Positions 26,071 to 33,464 of a stretch of 64,000 nt of DNA are shown here, in pieces. The notes beneath the pieces are model-generated. The model was not told where the DNA came from. It worked only from the letters and a program-made list of their open reading frames with translations, and ran no database searches. The stretch's first letter is position 1, and each line of letters opens with the position of its first letter. The position numbers and the translations under genes are program-made. Source of the DNA: a virus. The stretch covers positions 1 to 64,000 of the IMG/VR virus record IMGVR_UViG_3300045977_000336, one strand, 5' to 3'.

Positions 26071-26415
26071 TCAAATACTAGAGGGCGGCGGCGGCGCAGG
26101 CAATGTTTCAGGCGCTTCGTCCGCCACTGGCGTCTCGGCCGCCACTGGCGCCGCCTCCGTCTTCAGCAGCCAGCCGTTGATCTTCCGCCCCTTGTGTTCG
26201 ACCTCAACAAAAATCCATGCGTCTGCTTCGCTCAATTGCAGCAGTTCTGCGCCGGCCGCAAGATGCTCCAGGACGCGTGCATACTGCGCCGGCGTGACGC
26301 GCAGCCTCGCATCCGGCGCGCTGACCCGCCATTTGCCCCTCGTGGAATGAATGTTATGAATGGCCTCCTGTTTCGATTTGCGCGGCTGGTGCGTTGAGTT
26401 GCCCGTGCGAGACAT
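26071..26415 (-). CDS. SH3-like domain protein
   Basis: A 114-residue protein from MSRTGNSTHQPRKSKQEA. Residues about 28-80 (LRVTPAQYARVLEHLAAGAE, then WIFVEVEHKGRKINGWLLK) form a bacterial SH3-type fold, common as a cell-wall binding unit. The C-terminus is Ala/Pro/Glu-rich. It overlaps the upstream gene by about 62 bases; an exact start is uncertain. As neighbour of the glycosidase and peptidase genes it may target them to the wall. Confidence 0.5.
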   Translation of the reverse strand: MSRTGNSTHQPRKSKQEAIHNIHSTRGKWRVSAPDARLRVTPAQYARVLEHLAAGAELLQLSEADAWIFVEVEHKGRKINGWLLKTEAAPVAAETPVADEAPETLPAPPPPSSI

Positions 26416-26590
26416 ACGCGCCGCGCCTGACGTTTTCAAAACACGCCTCGCACAACGATACAACGTGGCTAACGTCAATGACGCTCTCAAGCGTGATGCC
26501 GATCTTGACCGTAAAGACGAACTCGCGCGTGGCAGGATTGAGACATTGCTGCCCGTCTCTTTGCACAGCGCATTGCTTGACCGCATTCAT
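26354..26590 (-). CDS. Small cysteine-rich protein (78 aa)
   Basis: The product starts MNAVKQCAVQRDGQQCLNPA. The ATG at 26590 has AGGGAAG 6 bases upstream; a GTG 15 codons earlier lies in the octamer repeat and is less likely. Four Cys (C-x8-C and C-x2-C in VSLCEACFENV) could bind zinc. Function unknown; it lies between the PAS gene and the SH3-like gene. Confidence 0.5.
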   Translation of the reverse strand: MNAVKQCAVQRDGQQCLNPATREFVFTVKIGITLESVIDVSHVVSLCEACFENVRRGAYVSHGQLNAPAAQIETGGHS

Positions 26591-26629
26591 CTTGGCTTCC
26601 CTTCTCGCGAAGCGTGTCCCGCAGGGACA

Positions 26630-26724
26630 CGTCACCCTGTCACGCGAAGCGTGTCACACTGTCACATTGTCATCCCTTCACCTTGTCACCCCGTCACCCC
26701 GTCACCCCGTCACCCTGTCATCAA
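26630..26724. repeat. TGTCACCC octamer repeat array
   Basis: About twelve 8-bp units with consensus YYGTCACC (for example CCGTCACC three times in a row), interrupted by one short inverted piece (GCGAAGCG). It fills the gap between two late genes and contains the stop codon of the PAS gene. Other arrays lie at 32066-32106, 32410-32466 and 32806-32837. Confidence 0.75.
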
Positions 26725-27082
26725 CCTCGCGCAGGTAAATAACGTGCGACCAGAAAATCAAGCGTCCCTCCTCGCACGGCTCGCGCGGCGTGGACCAGCG
26801 GTAATCGCGCGTCCGCACGCGGGCAATAAACGAAGTGCGATCGGCGCGCTGGCAAATATACTGCGCATCGGGCAGCGCCTTCCCCGGCTCGTGGCGCAAC
26901 CGGTCGGAACGTTTGACCACCAGATCGGCCGATTCGCGCGCCACCAGGTCGAACACGCTCAAGCGCAGCATGGCCTCGCACGACGGGTAACGAAACAATT
27001 CGCGCAGCGCATCGTTGACACGCCGCACAGTGATGCCGTCGTGCAAAAGAACGGCTTGACCGATCGTGTCGAACATGCGCAC
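26702..27082 (-). CDS. PAS-domain protein (126 aa)
   Basis: The whole protein is one PAS fold: MFDTIGQAVLLHDGITVRRV, NDALRELFRYPSCEAMLRL, then SVFDLVARESADLV, and QYICQRADRTSFIARVRTRD. These match the strand-helix-strand order of PAS sensors, including the R-D-G-S-type loop. No kinase or DNA-binding domain is attached. GTG at 27082 has AAGGA 9 bases upstream and is the likely start. It lies directly after portal in the late operon, which is odd for a sensor. Its stop falls inside the octamer repeat, which also encodes its last residues DDRVTG. Role unknown. Confidence 0.65.
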   Translation of the reverse strand: MRMFDTIGQAVLLHDGITVRRVNDALRELFRYPSCEAMLRLSVFDLVARESADLVVKRSDRLRHEPGKALPDAQYICQRADRTSFIARVRTRDYRWSTPREPCEEGRLIFWSHVIYLREVDDRVTG

Positions 27083-27100
27083 GGCGAACCGTCCTTGAAA

Positions 27101-28585
27101 TCACGCTGTCCCTTTCTGCGCATCGTCGGGCGCGTCATCGGAAGCGGCGGGCGGCAAGTCGATGACACCCTGTCCGCCACGGTAATGCGCCAACACGTCG
27201 GCCACCACGGCGATCGCGCTCACAAATTCGGCGAATTGAATCTTCTGCGCCGTAACAGGATTGGTCGTCTCGCCGATCAACAGTTGCATGGCTTGTGCTT
27301 GCGATGGAGTTAGCGCGGGTGCGTCTTTATCTTGCGGCGCAGGCATGCCCGCGCCGCCGACCGGCACCAGGTTCGCCGGTGCCCACCAGACATCTCCCCA
27401 CGGTTGTTTTTTCAACCCGTGATTTTCGTTGTATTCGTTGATCGTCACGTGGCCGCCCGCGATGCGTTCCTTGTCGCGCTTCCATTCCGCATCAGCCGCC
27501 TCTTGCAGTTCGGCCACACCGCTGTAGTCGGTGAAGAGCTCCTCGTTGTCGGCCAGCAAACCGAGCCGCCGAAAGTCCTTGGTCAGTTTGCCGTCGCGAA
27601 AGCCCAGTAGCGGCTTGATCGTCAGCGAATACAAAGCCACGATCGCGGCCGTGCGCTTCACCTCGTTGTCGTAGGTATCGTTGCCGAAGCCCGCCAAAAT
27701 ATCAGGCACGCCCAATCCGCCCGCGATCTCGTCCCGTGAGAACTTGCGTAGCTCCAGTTCGCCCAGGTCCTTCGGTCGAAACGACAAGATCTTGATGTCC
27801 GTAATACCTTCTTCCAGCGCGATGACCTTGCCCGCGTTCTGAACACCGCCATGCTTCTGGTAAATCTTCTTCTCGATGTCTTCGCGCTCGCCGCGCGTCG
27901 TGCCCTGCGGGGCCACCACGGCGTAGTCCGGGCGCGCATTGTTCACAAATAGAAATTTTTCCCAGGCCTGCGCGAAGACGTCGATCGCAATCGACATGCG
28001 CAGCGCCAGCAGCGGGCCGACGCCCCGCCACGGGTTGCGCGGATTGAAGAACTTATAATGCATGAACTCGTCCGGGTTCAGTGAGTACGGCTCGCCTTGC
28101 TTGTCGTCGATCTCATAATGATCCACCACGTAGTATCGCTTCAACTTGGGATCCGGCATCACACCGAAAACGTGCGGCTGGCGCGGCCAGATCTCGCCGA
28201 TGCGCCCGTGTCCGTTGTGGACCAGTTCCCAACCCTCCTCGCCGCCCAGCAGCATATCGGTGCACCACCAGCGCCACAGTTCTGCCGCCGAGTGCTGCTC
28301 GTTGGGATTATTGAGCAGTTTCAGCGCATCATGCTTATCGATGCGTTGAGCGCCGCGCTGCACGTACAATGGCAGCGGCGCGGCATTGTCGCAAATGATC
28401 TTCACGCCCTTCATCACCCACACGTGATTCTCATTGGCCACCAGCGCATCGAGGTACGAATACGGCGCCAGCATCTGGGCATCCGAGCGCACCGACATCA
28501 AGTGCTCGCGCGTCGTCGTCTCAGGATGCTGCGCCGCCAGGTCTTTACCCCGTGCCCGCGCCGAAATGCGTTGAAAAATATTCAC
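27101..28585 (-). CDS. Portal protein, HK97 family
   Basis: A 494-residue protein with the usual portal features: DALVANENHVWVMKGVKIIC, NPNEQHSAAELWRWWCTDML, PDEFMHYKFFNPRNPWRGVG and FSRDEIAGGLGVPDILAGFG. These follow the family in order and length. It forms the dodecameric ring through which DNA is packed. It lies between terminase and head genes, but the prohead protease is separated from it by about 4.8 kb of insertion. No ribosome site is clear; ACGGTGCGACGTG precedes ATG. Confidence 0.9.
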   Translation of the reverse strand: MNIFQRISARARGKDLAAQHPETTTREHLMSVRSDAQMLAPYSYLDALVANENHVWVMKGVKIICDNAAPLPLYVQRGAQRIDKHDALKLLNNPNEQHSAAELWRWWCTDMLLGGEEGWELVHNGHGRIGEIWPRQPHVFGVMPDPKLKRYYVVDHYEIDDKQGEPYSLNPDEFMHYKFFNPRNPWRGVGPLLALRMSIAIDVFAQAWEKFLFVNNARPDYAVVAPQGTTRGEREDIEKKIYQKHGGVQNAGKVIALEEGITDIKILSFRPKDLGELELRKFSRDEIAGGLGVPDILAGFGNDTYDNEVKRTAAIVALYSLTIKPLLGFRDGKLTKDFRRLGLLADNEELFTDYSGVAELQEAADAEWKRDKERIAGGHVTINEYNENHGLKKQPWGDVWWAPANLVPVGGAGMPAPQDKDAPALTPSQAQAMQLLIGETTNPVTAQKIQFAEFVSAIAVVADVLAHYRGGQGVIDLPPAASDDAPDDAQKGTA

Positions 28586-28643
28586 GTCGCACCGTCCTTA
28601 ATTACCAATCCCTAATCCGCGAAGCGTCTCCCAACCTCTCTCT

Positions 28644-28868
28644 TCACCCATCGATGAGCCTCCGCCCATCCTGAAACCCCTCACGCGCCGCAATGACCAT
28701 ACGCCGTCCCACGGCAAACAAAACGCCCACGGCGAAAGCCAGCACGATCGGCGCGAGCACCAGCGCGATCAAAATCGCCTCGCGCGCGATGATGCCGGCG
28801 CGCAGCAGGGCACGCCTGGCCAGCGGCAGCCATCGCACGCGCAGCAGCGCCATGCTTTGACGCATCAT
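28644..28868 (-). CDS. Small membrane protein (74 aa)
   Basis: Product MMRQSMALLRVRWLPLARRA, then one strong membrane helix at about residues 25-50 (ILIALVLAPIVLAFAVGVLF) and a basic end. The ATG at 28868 overlaps the methyltransferase stop (ATGA) and GAGG lies 6 bases upstream. It lies between terminase/methyltransferase and portal. It could be a holin or a small membrane factor; no evidence separates these. Confidence 0.5.
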   Translation of the reverse strand: MMRQSMALLRVRWLPLARRALLRAGIIAREAILIALVLAPIVLAFAVGVLFAVGRRMVIAAREGFQDGRRLIDG

Positions 28869-29407
28869 GGCAGCCTCGCCACCCACAGCCGCTGGCTCGC
28901 CAGCAAATCAACCGACGCCACCGGCTGCGTCTTAAAGAAATCCTGCACCGCCCCCTTGACCTCGCCGTAATCGTCGCCGCACACGATCCCGCCCGCCTTG
29001 ACCTTCGGCACCCACGCCAGCAGATCCGCCGTCACCGCATCGTAACTGTGCTCGCCGTCGATATAGACCAGGTCCACCGCCGACACCTTAAACAGTCGTG
29101 CCACGGTCACGCTCTCGCCGTACAACGGCACCACGCGCCACCCGGACACGTTGGAATGCACGTGATCGAGAAACCGCATATACAGATCAAGCGGATCATC
29201 CACAGCCCCGCAGCCGTGCGACCCGCGCCAGTGATCCACGCAATACACGCGCCCGGCGCAGCCCTGCGCTAAGGCCAGCGCTGAATGGCCCAGCCACGAG
29301 CCAACCTCTACCACCGTATCGAGTCCGTACACCAGCTCCGTCAAATGGCGCATCATCTCGGCCGGATGCCACCCCTCAGGCGCCTTGATCGTATTTGGAT
29401 TCGTCAT
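28865..29407 (-). CDS. Class I SAM-dependent methyltransferase
   Basis: A 180-residue protein, likely start MTNPNTIKAPEGWHPAEM with GGAAGG upstream. The SAM site is VVEVGSWLGHSALALAQG, followed by RVYCVDHWRG, then VDLVYIDGEHSYDAVTADL and AGGIVCGDDYGEVKGAV. This is the Methyltransf_24 pattern (O-methyltransferases often acting on sugars or small molecules). There is no DPPY-type motif, so it is not a DNA adenine methylase. Its place between terminase and portal suggests action on virion sugar or host surface; this is inference. Confidence 0.7.
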   Translation of the reverse strand: MTNPNTIKAPEGWHPAEMMRHLTELVYGLDTVVEVGSWLGHSALALAQGCAGRVYCVDHWRGSHGCGAVDDPLDLYMRFLDHVHSNVSGWRVVPLYGESVTVARLFKVSAVDLVYIDGEHSYDAVTADLLAWVPKVKAGGIVCGDDYGEVKGAVQDFFKTQPVASVDLLASQRLWVARLP

Positions 29408-29486
29408 TGCTTGCACCTTCCTTCTCGTCTTCCCCTCTTCTTGTCTTCTTTGTCATGCTGTCACCCGCCGCGCTGTTCGCGGCGCG

Positions 29487-30968
29487 TCACCCCTTCGACC
29501 TCAACCAGGCCCACATGCGCAGCGCATCGCAGGCGTGATTATTCTCGTCGATGGGCTGCTCGTTGTCCCGCTTGCTGCTCTCGGCATCGGGATAAACATA
29601 CCCCTCGGCCATTTCGGAAATGAGATTCCGGCAGCGCCGGTTGACGCGAATCGTTCGATACTCGTTGCCATCACACACCAGGCTTCTGACTAAGCGGATA
29701 CCCTCCACGATCGGGTGCAGCGCGTGCCGGCTTGGAATATCCGCCTTGCGGAAGCGCCTGTGCAGCTGCGTCGCCTCATGCGATCCCACGGCGATCTCCG
29801 GCAGCCGCTTGGCCCGTCTAGACCAGCCTTTGGCCAGCGCCCCCGCGGCGTCGTCAGGTTCTTCGACGTCTTGCCCGCCCTCGTCTAGCCAGCGCCAACC
29901 GAACCGCTCACCACAGCGCTCGACCGCCTCCTCCACGCACACCTCCTCCAGATGCCGCCTGTGATACAACTCATCGAAGACCAAAATGCGCGTGCCTGTG
30001 CGCTGAATAAACAAAATCGCGCGCGGGTCGATGTAGCCGTCGTCGAACGCAATCTCGAAAGGCAACTCCAGGTCCGGCTCATCGTCGGTCAGATTCTCCT
30101 CGCCAAACGTGCCATACACCAGGCCCGCGGCCCCGGCGCTCCACTGGGCCTCCAGCAGCACGTCGGCCTCTTCCTTGGTGAGCGAGTTGCGCCGGTTGCG
30201 CTCATACTCCGGATCGAGGTTCGCCGAGTTGTCGCGCGTCAGCAGCGTGATCACCAAAGCGTTGCGTTTGAACTCCTCAAACTCCCCGCCGGCGCTGGTA
30301 TCGATCGGACCGAAATACCGGTAGATCCACCCGCGCCCTAATTCGGGGGTGGTCGTCAGCCAGAGTTGGGGCGATTCTCCAGACGGCCCCGTAATGCGGA
30401 TACGGCCGTCGAGCACCTTCAGCGCCGCCGGCCGCTTGGCTCGCCGGGCCTCGTCAAAGTGCGCAAAATTGACGTTCGGCCCTTCCCAGCTGCCGGGCTC
30501 CTCGATGCCCCCACAGTACAGCGTCGAGATGCCGCCCAGCATATTGTAAAAGTGCAGTTCAAAGCCGTGCTGCGCTTCCCATGTCTCCGACAGGCGATAG
30601 CGGTCCTTTTCGACCACCGCCTCCGGAGGACACCAGCGCCGGAACTCCGGCCAGAGCGATTTCTTGAAGTGGGGCAGGTCCGGCGAGACCAGGATCCCGT
30701 TCATGCCCGCCCGCAGCCGATTGAGATCCTTGACGATCCCGAAAACGCTTTTCCCGCCGCCCTCGCCGCCCTTCGCCAGCATGTAGCGCGGCCTGTCGCA
30801 AGCCTGGGCGCTCTGTTCATCCGCGTGATGCGGTTGATAGGCGCGCCCTGTGTCTCGATTGCGATACTCAGGCGGCCAGGCCTCAGCCTTGCTCGCCCGG
30901 GCTGTCTGCCGCCGGTGCGCGCGAAACGATAACTTGCCCTGCGGCGACAAGTATTGCTCGAGCCCCAT
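29487..30968 (-). CDS. terL: Terminase large subunit
   Basis: A 493-residue protein. The ATPase has Walker A AKGGEGGGKSVFGIV near residue 65, Walker B VNFAHFDEARRAKRPA and a coupling motif WLTTTPELGRGW. The nuclease half has FDDGYIDPRAILFIQ, VFDELYHRRHLEEVC and NNHACDALRMWAWLR, which give the acidic metal sites. It packages DNA into the prohead. It overlaps the small subunit by 86 bases. The next methionine is only at residue 63, so the annotated start is probably right. Confidence 0.9.
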   Translation of the reverse strand: MGLEQYLSPQGKLSFRAHRRQTARASKAEAWPPEYRNRDTGRAYQPHHADEQSAQACDRPRYMLAKGGEGGGKSVFGIVKDLNRLRAGMNGILVSPDLPHFKKSLWPEFRRWCPPEAVVEKDRYRLSETWEAQHGFELHFYNMLGGISTLYCGGIEEPGSWEGPNVNFAHFDEARRAKRPAALKVLDGRIRITGPSGESPQLWLTTTPELGRGWIYRYFGPIDTSAGGEFEEFKRNALVITLLTRDNSANLDPEYERNRRNSLTKEEADVLLEAQWSAGAAGLVYGTFGEENLTDDEPDLELPFEIAFDDGYIDPRAILFIQRTGTRILVFDELYHRRHLEEVCVEEAVERCGERFGWRWLDEGGQDVEEPDDAAGALAKGWSRRAKRLPEIAVGSHEATQLHRRFRKADIPSRHALHPIVEGIRLVRSLVCDGNEYRTIRVNRRCRNLISEMAEGYVYPDAESSKRDNEQPIDENNHACDALRMWAWLRSKG

Positions 30969-31569
30969 CCTCGCCCAACTCCGTGATCACTTCATCCGGC
31001 GTGATCACGCCGGACTTCACCTGCTCAATAAGTTCGGACTGCCACGTCTCCAGTTTGACCCGCTCCGCAAATAGGCCGTGATACTTCCCGATTTGAACCA
31101 GCGCATCCTTGGCGTCGTACAACTCAATCGAAACACCCTGCTTCGTCTTGCTGTACTTCTTCAGCAGGTGCAGTTTCCCAGCATCCTTGGCGCGCTTCAA
31201 ATCCAGGCTGACCCCCTTGCCGCGCGGCATCAGAAAATCACCCAGGTCCGAAGTGGCCATCTCGCTCAGGCGGGCCAGCACCTCGTCGGCCGACAACTTC
31301 AGGCTCGTCAACCGCTGCTGAATGAGCGTCGCAACCTCTTGTTTTCTCTTGTTCTCGTACCCCGCCTGCTCCGGGTCTTTATAGCCGGCCCGGCGCGCGG
31401 CGTCGGTCGCGTTCCATGTCTTGAGGTATTCCTCCACGAACACGCGCTGCTTATCCGTCAATCCATCCGCATCGACCGTCTCGGGGGACGTCGCGCTTGC
31501 CTGCCGTCCAGCGCCCTTCACCGCGCGCGTTTTCTTGGAAGTCCGTTTCGTCGTGCGTGTTCTGCCCAT
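30883..31569 (-). CDS. terS: Terminase small subunit
   Basis: A 228-residue protein. After a basic N-terminal tail it has DGLTDKQRVFVEEYLKTWNA, TDAARRAGYKDPEQAGYENK and IQQRLTSLKLSADEVLARLS, the Terminase_2 helix-turn-helix pattern for DNA recognition. The rest has a central domain and an acidic C-terminus. It precedes the large subunit as usual. The ribosome site before ATG is weak (AGTAAATAG). Confidence 0.9.
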   Translation of the reverse strand: MGRTRTTKRTSKKTRAVKGAGRQASATSPETVDADGLTDKQRVFVEEYLKTWNATDAARRAGYKDPEQAGYENKRKQEVATLIQQRLTSLKLSADEVLARLSEMATSDLGDFLMPRGKGVSLDLKRAKDAGKLHLLKKYSKTKQGVSIELYDAKDALVQIGKYHGLFAERVKLETWQSELIEQVKSGVITPDEVITELGEDGARAILVAAGQVIVSRAPAADSPGEQG

Positions 31570-31630
31570 TCTATTTACTCATGCCCGCTCGCCTATTTAC
31601 CCGTGTCCGGTGTTTCGACTGGCGCGCCGC

Positions 31631-31652
31631 CAGTGTTTCCGTGGAAACACTG
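31631..31652. repeat. Dispersed palindrome, copy 3, with 10-bp arms
   Basis: CAGTGTTTCC and GGAAACACTG around a GT centre, 60 bases before the small terminase gene. The outer four bases differ from copy 2 yet still pair. Confidence 0.75.
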
Positions 31653-31712
31653 CTCGCCAATTACTAATAACCAATTACTGATAACTGACGACTGACAACT
31701 GATAACGACCTC

Positions 31713-31832
31713 TCAACTCAAACTGCGCGCCGGCGCCAGATACGTATCGTAAATGCGCCAGTTGCGCCGCTGCCGCATGTGCAGCAGGAGGCGCGCCCGC
31801 AGGGCCTCTCTGAAAGCCTCAATCGGATCCAT
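31713..31832 (-). CDS. Small basic protein (39 aa)
   Basis: Product MDPIEAFREALRARLLLHMR to the end APARSLS. It is helical and basic. It overlaps the upstream membrane protein gene by 14 bases and precedes terminase, in the late operon. The coding case is moderate: no other gene fills the space and the overlap is typical here. Function unknown. Confidence 0.35.
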   Translation of the reverse strand: MDPIEAFREALRARLLLHMRQRRNWRIYDTYLAPARSLS

Positions 31833-32070
31833 GGCGCCACAGCCTCAACTTTCTCAAGGTCCACCAACCCAATGCCGTCGCGATCACGCCCAAGCCCAAC
31901 ACCGCGCTCAGTCCGACGATCACCACGCGCCCCAGGTCGGGCAACGCGCAGTCAAGCGCCGCGCATCCGGGCTCAGCCAGCACCAGCGGCGGAAAGATCG
32001 TTGACGCGTCAACACTGGGTGTCTCTTCCTGCCAATCTGGAATCGGAAACCACAGGTCGCTTCTTGTCAC
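31819..32070 (-). CDS. Small membrane protein (83 aa)
   Basis: The product starts MTRSDLWFPIPDWQEETPS with GTG as start codon inside the octamer repeat. One membrane helix spans about residues 47-70 (GRVVIVGLSAVLGLGVIA), followed by a basic tail. The outer part before the helix has a Cys pair. It sits between a LexA-like gene and terminase. Role unknown. Confidence 0.45.
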   Translation of the reverse strand: MTRSDLWFPIPDWQEETPSVDASTIFPPLVLAEPGCAALDCALPDLGRVVIVGLSAVLGLGVIATALGWWTLRKLRLWRHGSD

Positions 32071-32106
32071 CCTGTCACCCCTTCACACTGTCATCTTGTC
32101 ACGCGC
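32066..32106. repeat. TGTCACCC octamer repeat array
   Basis: About five 8-bp units. The GTG start codon of the 83-residue membrane protein gene (32070) is part of the array on the minus strand. Confidence 0.65.
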
Positions 32107-32147
32107 TGAATGTTGCTCATTTTCCAATTTACCCGCTTACCCATCTA

Positions 32148-32417
32148 CTAACTCACCAGCCACAGCCCGCGCGGCACGGCAGCATCCCGCCCGATCAAAC
32201 CGTCGCGCTCCAACCGATCCAAGTGATACTTCACTAGACTTGTCGTCGTGATCCCGACGCCCTTTCCGATCTCGCGCAGCGTCGGCGGATAATGCCGCTC
32301 GGCTATAAACTGCTGGATGTAATCCAGCACTGCCTGTCGCCGAGCCCCCAGCACCAGCGATGGAAGTGGCGTTGACGCGGCAACGGCTGACGCATTGTTG
32401 GTTGGCTCAACTGTCAT
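32148..32417 (-). CDS. LexA-type winged-helix DNA-binding protein, copy 2
   Basis: An 89-residue protein consisting of a single LexA N-terminal domain: ARRQAVLDYIQQFIAERHYP, then PTLREIGKGVGITTTSLVKY and HLDRLERDGLIGRD, ending AVPRGLWLVS. The peptidase half of LexA with its cleavage site and Ser/Lys pair is absent. A second copy lies at 33929-34204. ATG at 32417 lies in the octamer repeat. It may regulate phage genes or occupy host LexA sites; this is inference. Confidence 0.7.
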   Translation of the reverse strand: MTVEPTNNASAVAASTPLPSLVLGARRQAVLDYIQQFIAERHYPPTLREIGKGVGITTTSLVKYHLDRLERDGLIGRDAAVPRGLWLVS

Positions 32418-32466
32418 CTTGTCACCTTGTCATCCCTTCACCCTATCACCAGGTCACCCTGTCATC
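32410..32466. repeat. TGTCACCC octamer repeat array
   Basis: About seven 8-bp units between two small genes. The array contains the start of the LexA-type gene and the stop of the 36-residue gene. Confidence 0.65.
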
Positions 32467-32556
32467 GTCCTGCTCGAGCACCGCTCCATCGCGCAGCGCC
32501 AGGCCGATAATCCTCAACAGCAATATCGCGTAATATGCTCGAACCTCCGCGCTCAT
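32446..32556 (-). CDS. Small late protein (36 aa)
   Basis: Product MSAEVRAYYAILLLRIIGLA, ending DDDRVTW. GAAGG lies about 10 bases upstream of ATG. Its last residues and its stop codon come from the octamer repeat. It may be a membrane-associated helix. Coding status is uncertain. Confidence 0.35.
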   Translation of the reverse strand: MSAEVRAYYAILLLRIIGLALRDGAVLEQDDDRVTW

Positions 32557-32577
32557 TCGACCTTCATCCTGAAGCCT

Positions 32578-32811
32578 TCACCCTGAGGCCTTCACCGTGA
32601 AATAGATCTTGCCGTCTTCATCCACCGCGAACAGTTTCCCCATCCGCTGCGTGATTTCTTCGGGTGTCGCGCTCGGCCCGTTCAGCGAATTCGACGGCGT
32701 CTCGTCCGCCTCAACCACCCGCAGCGTCAGCACTCGATCTTCCCTGCGGCATTGCAGGCACGACTCCCGCTCGCAGCCGTCGCATCGCTCGTAGATCAAC
32801 CAGTGTGTCAC
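32578..32811 (-). CDS. Small Cys-motif protein (77 aa)
   Basis: The product starts MTHWLIYERCDGCERESC with GTG start inside the octamer repeat, 4 bases past the upstream stop. The Cys pattern C-x2-C-x4-C-x2-C (CDGCERESCLQC) could bind a metal. The C-terminus is acidic with KIYFTVKASG at the end. Function unknown. Confidence 0.45.
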   Translation of the reverse strand: MTHWLIYERCDGCERESCLQCRREDRVLTLRVVEADETPSNSLNGPSATPEEITQRMGKLFAVDEDGKIYFTVKASG

Positions 32812-32837
32812 CCTGTCACCTTGTCACCCTGTCAATA
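32806..32837. repeat. TGTCACCC octamer repeat array
   Basis: About four units. They contain the stop of the coiled-coil gene (TGA at 32818-32816) and the GTG start of the next gene (32811). Confidence 0.65.
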
Positions 32838-33427
32838 GTCTCGGCCATAACCGGCACCTCCAGTACATACGCCGGTGCCAGCCCCGCCTCCGTCGCCTGC
32901 TTGACCAGCGCCGCCACCCCCACCGCCATGTCGAATAACTGTTGCTTCAGCGCGGTGTTCTCCTCGCGCAGCGTTTGCTGCGTCTGAGCGGCGAGTTTGA
33001 AAGCCGCCTTCACGTCGGCCAGTTCATCACGCAGCTTGGTCAACTGGCTGCGCAAATCCTCGGCGATCACGTCGGCCTTGCGCCGCATCTCCATTTCTCG
33101 ATCGAGCCGGGTTTCATAGGCAGATAGCGCCGCCGCCTGCGCGTCGAGCCGATTCTGGAAAGCCCCCTGCTGCTCAGTGATGATGACCTTGAGATCGATA
33201 ATCTGCTGATCCTGCAGCGCGACGATTCTTTCGGCGCTCTGGATCAGCGTCAACTGCGCCTCAGCCTCGGTCTTGCCGGCGTCGGCCTGGGTCTTGACCG
33301 CATCGACCTGTTGCCGTCGATCGTCGCGCCGGGCATTCGCGCGCGCGTTGAACGCATCGATCGCCGTCTTGCCCAGCGCGCCGATCCCGCCGCCCAGCAA
33401 CAGCGGAACCAAATCATCAGGATTCAT
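32816..33427 (-). CDS. Coiled-coil protein of the lysis or packaging region (203 aa)
   Basis: Start chosen at MNPDDLVPLLLGGGIGALG. After a hydrophobic glycine-rich N-terminal helix (residues 6-18) the protein is one long charged coiled coil (about 40-165), rich in Gln, Glu, Lys and Arg, and ends DRVTR, the last residues coming from the octamer repeat. It follows the holin-like gene. A spanin- or Rz-like membrane-linked role is possible; other coiled-coil roles cannot be excluded. Confidence 0.5.
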   Translation of the reverse strand: MNPDDLVPLLLGGGIGALGKTAIDAFNARANARRDDRRQQVDAVKTQADAGKTEAEAQLTLIQSAERIVALQDQQIIDLKVIITEQQGAFQNRLDAQAAALSAYETRLDREMEMRRKADVIAEDLRSQLTKLRDELADVKAAFKLAAQTQQTLREENTALKQQLFDMAVGVAALVKQATEAGLAPAYVLEVPVMAETIDRVTR

Positions 33428-33464
33428 CGCCCCCGCCCCAACACACACAACGGCGAGCCAGGTC

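Noticed and set aside
31574-31580. TTTACTC half-site next to the small terminase start, possibly a repressor operator
   Set aside because: A 7-mer is expected several times by chance in 64 kb on both strands, and no second half-site stands near it.
32001-32016. TTGACGCGTCAA palindrome, similar to the 12-bp repeats at 47705-47740
   Set aside because: It lies inside coding sequence and the shared part is only a MluI-type core; too short to claim a regulatory family.
26630-32837. The regular repeats as CRISPR arrays
   Set aside because: Units are 8 bases without spacers and no cas gene is present.
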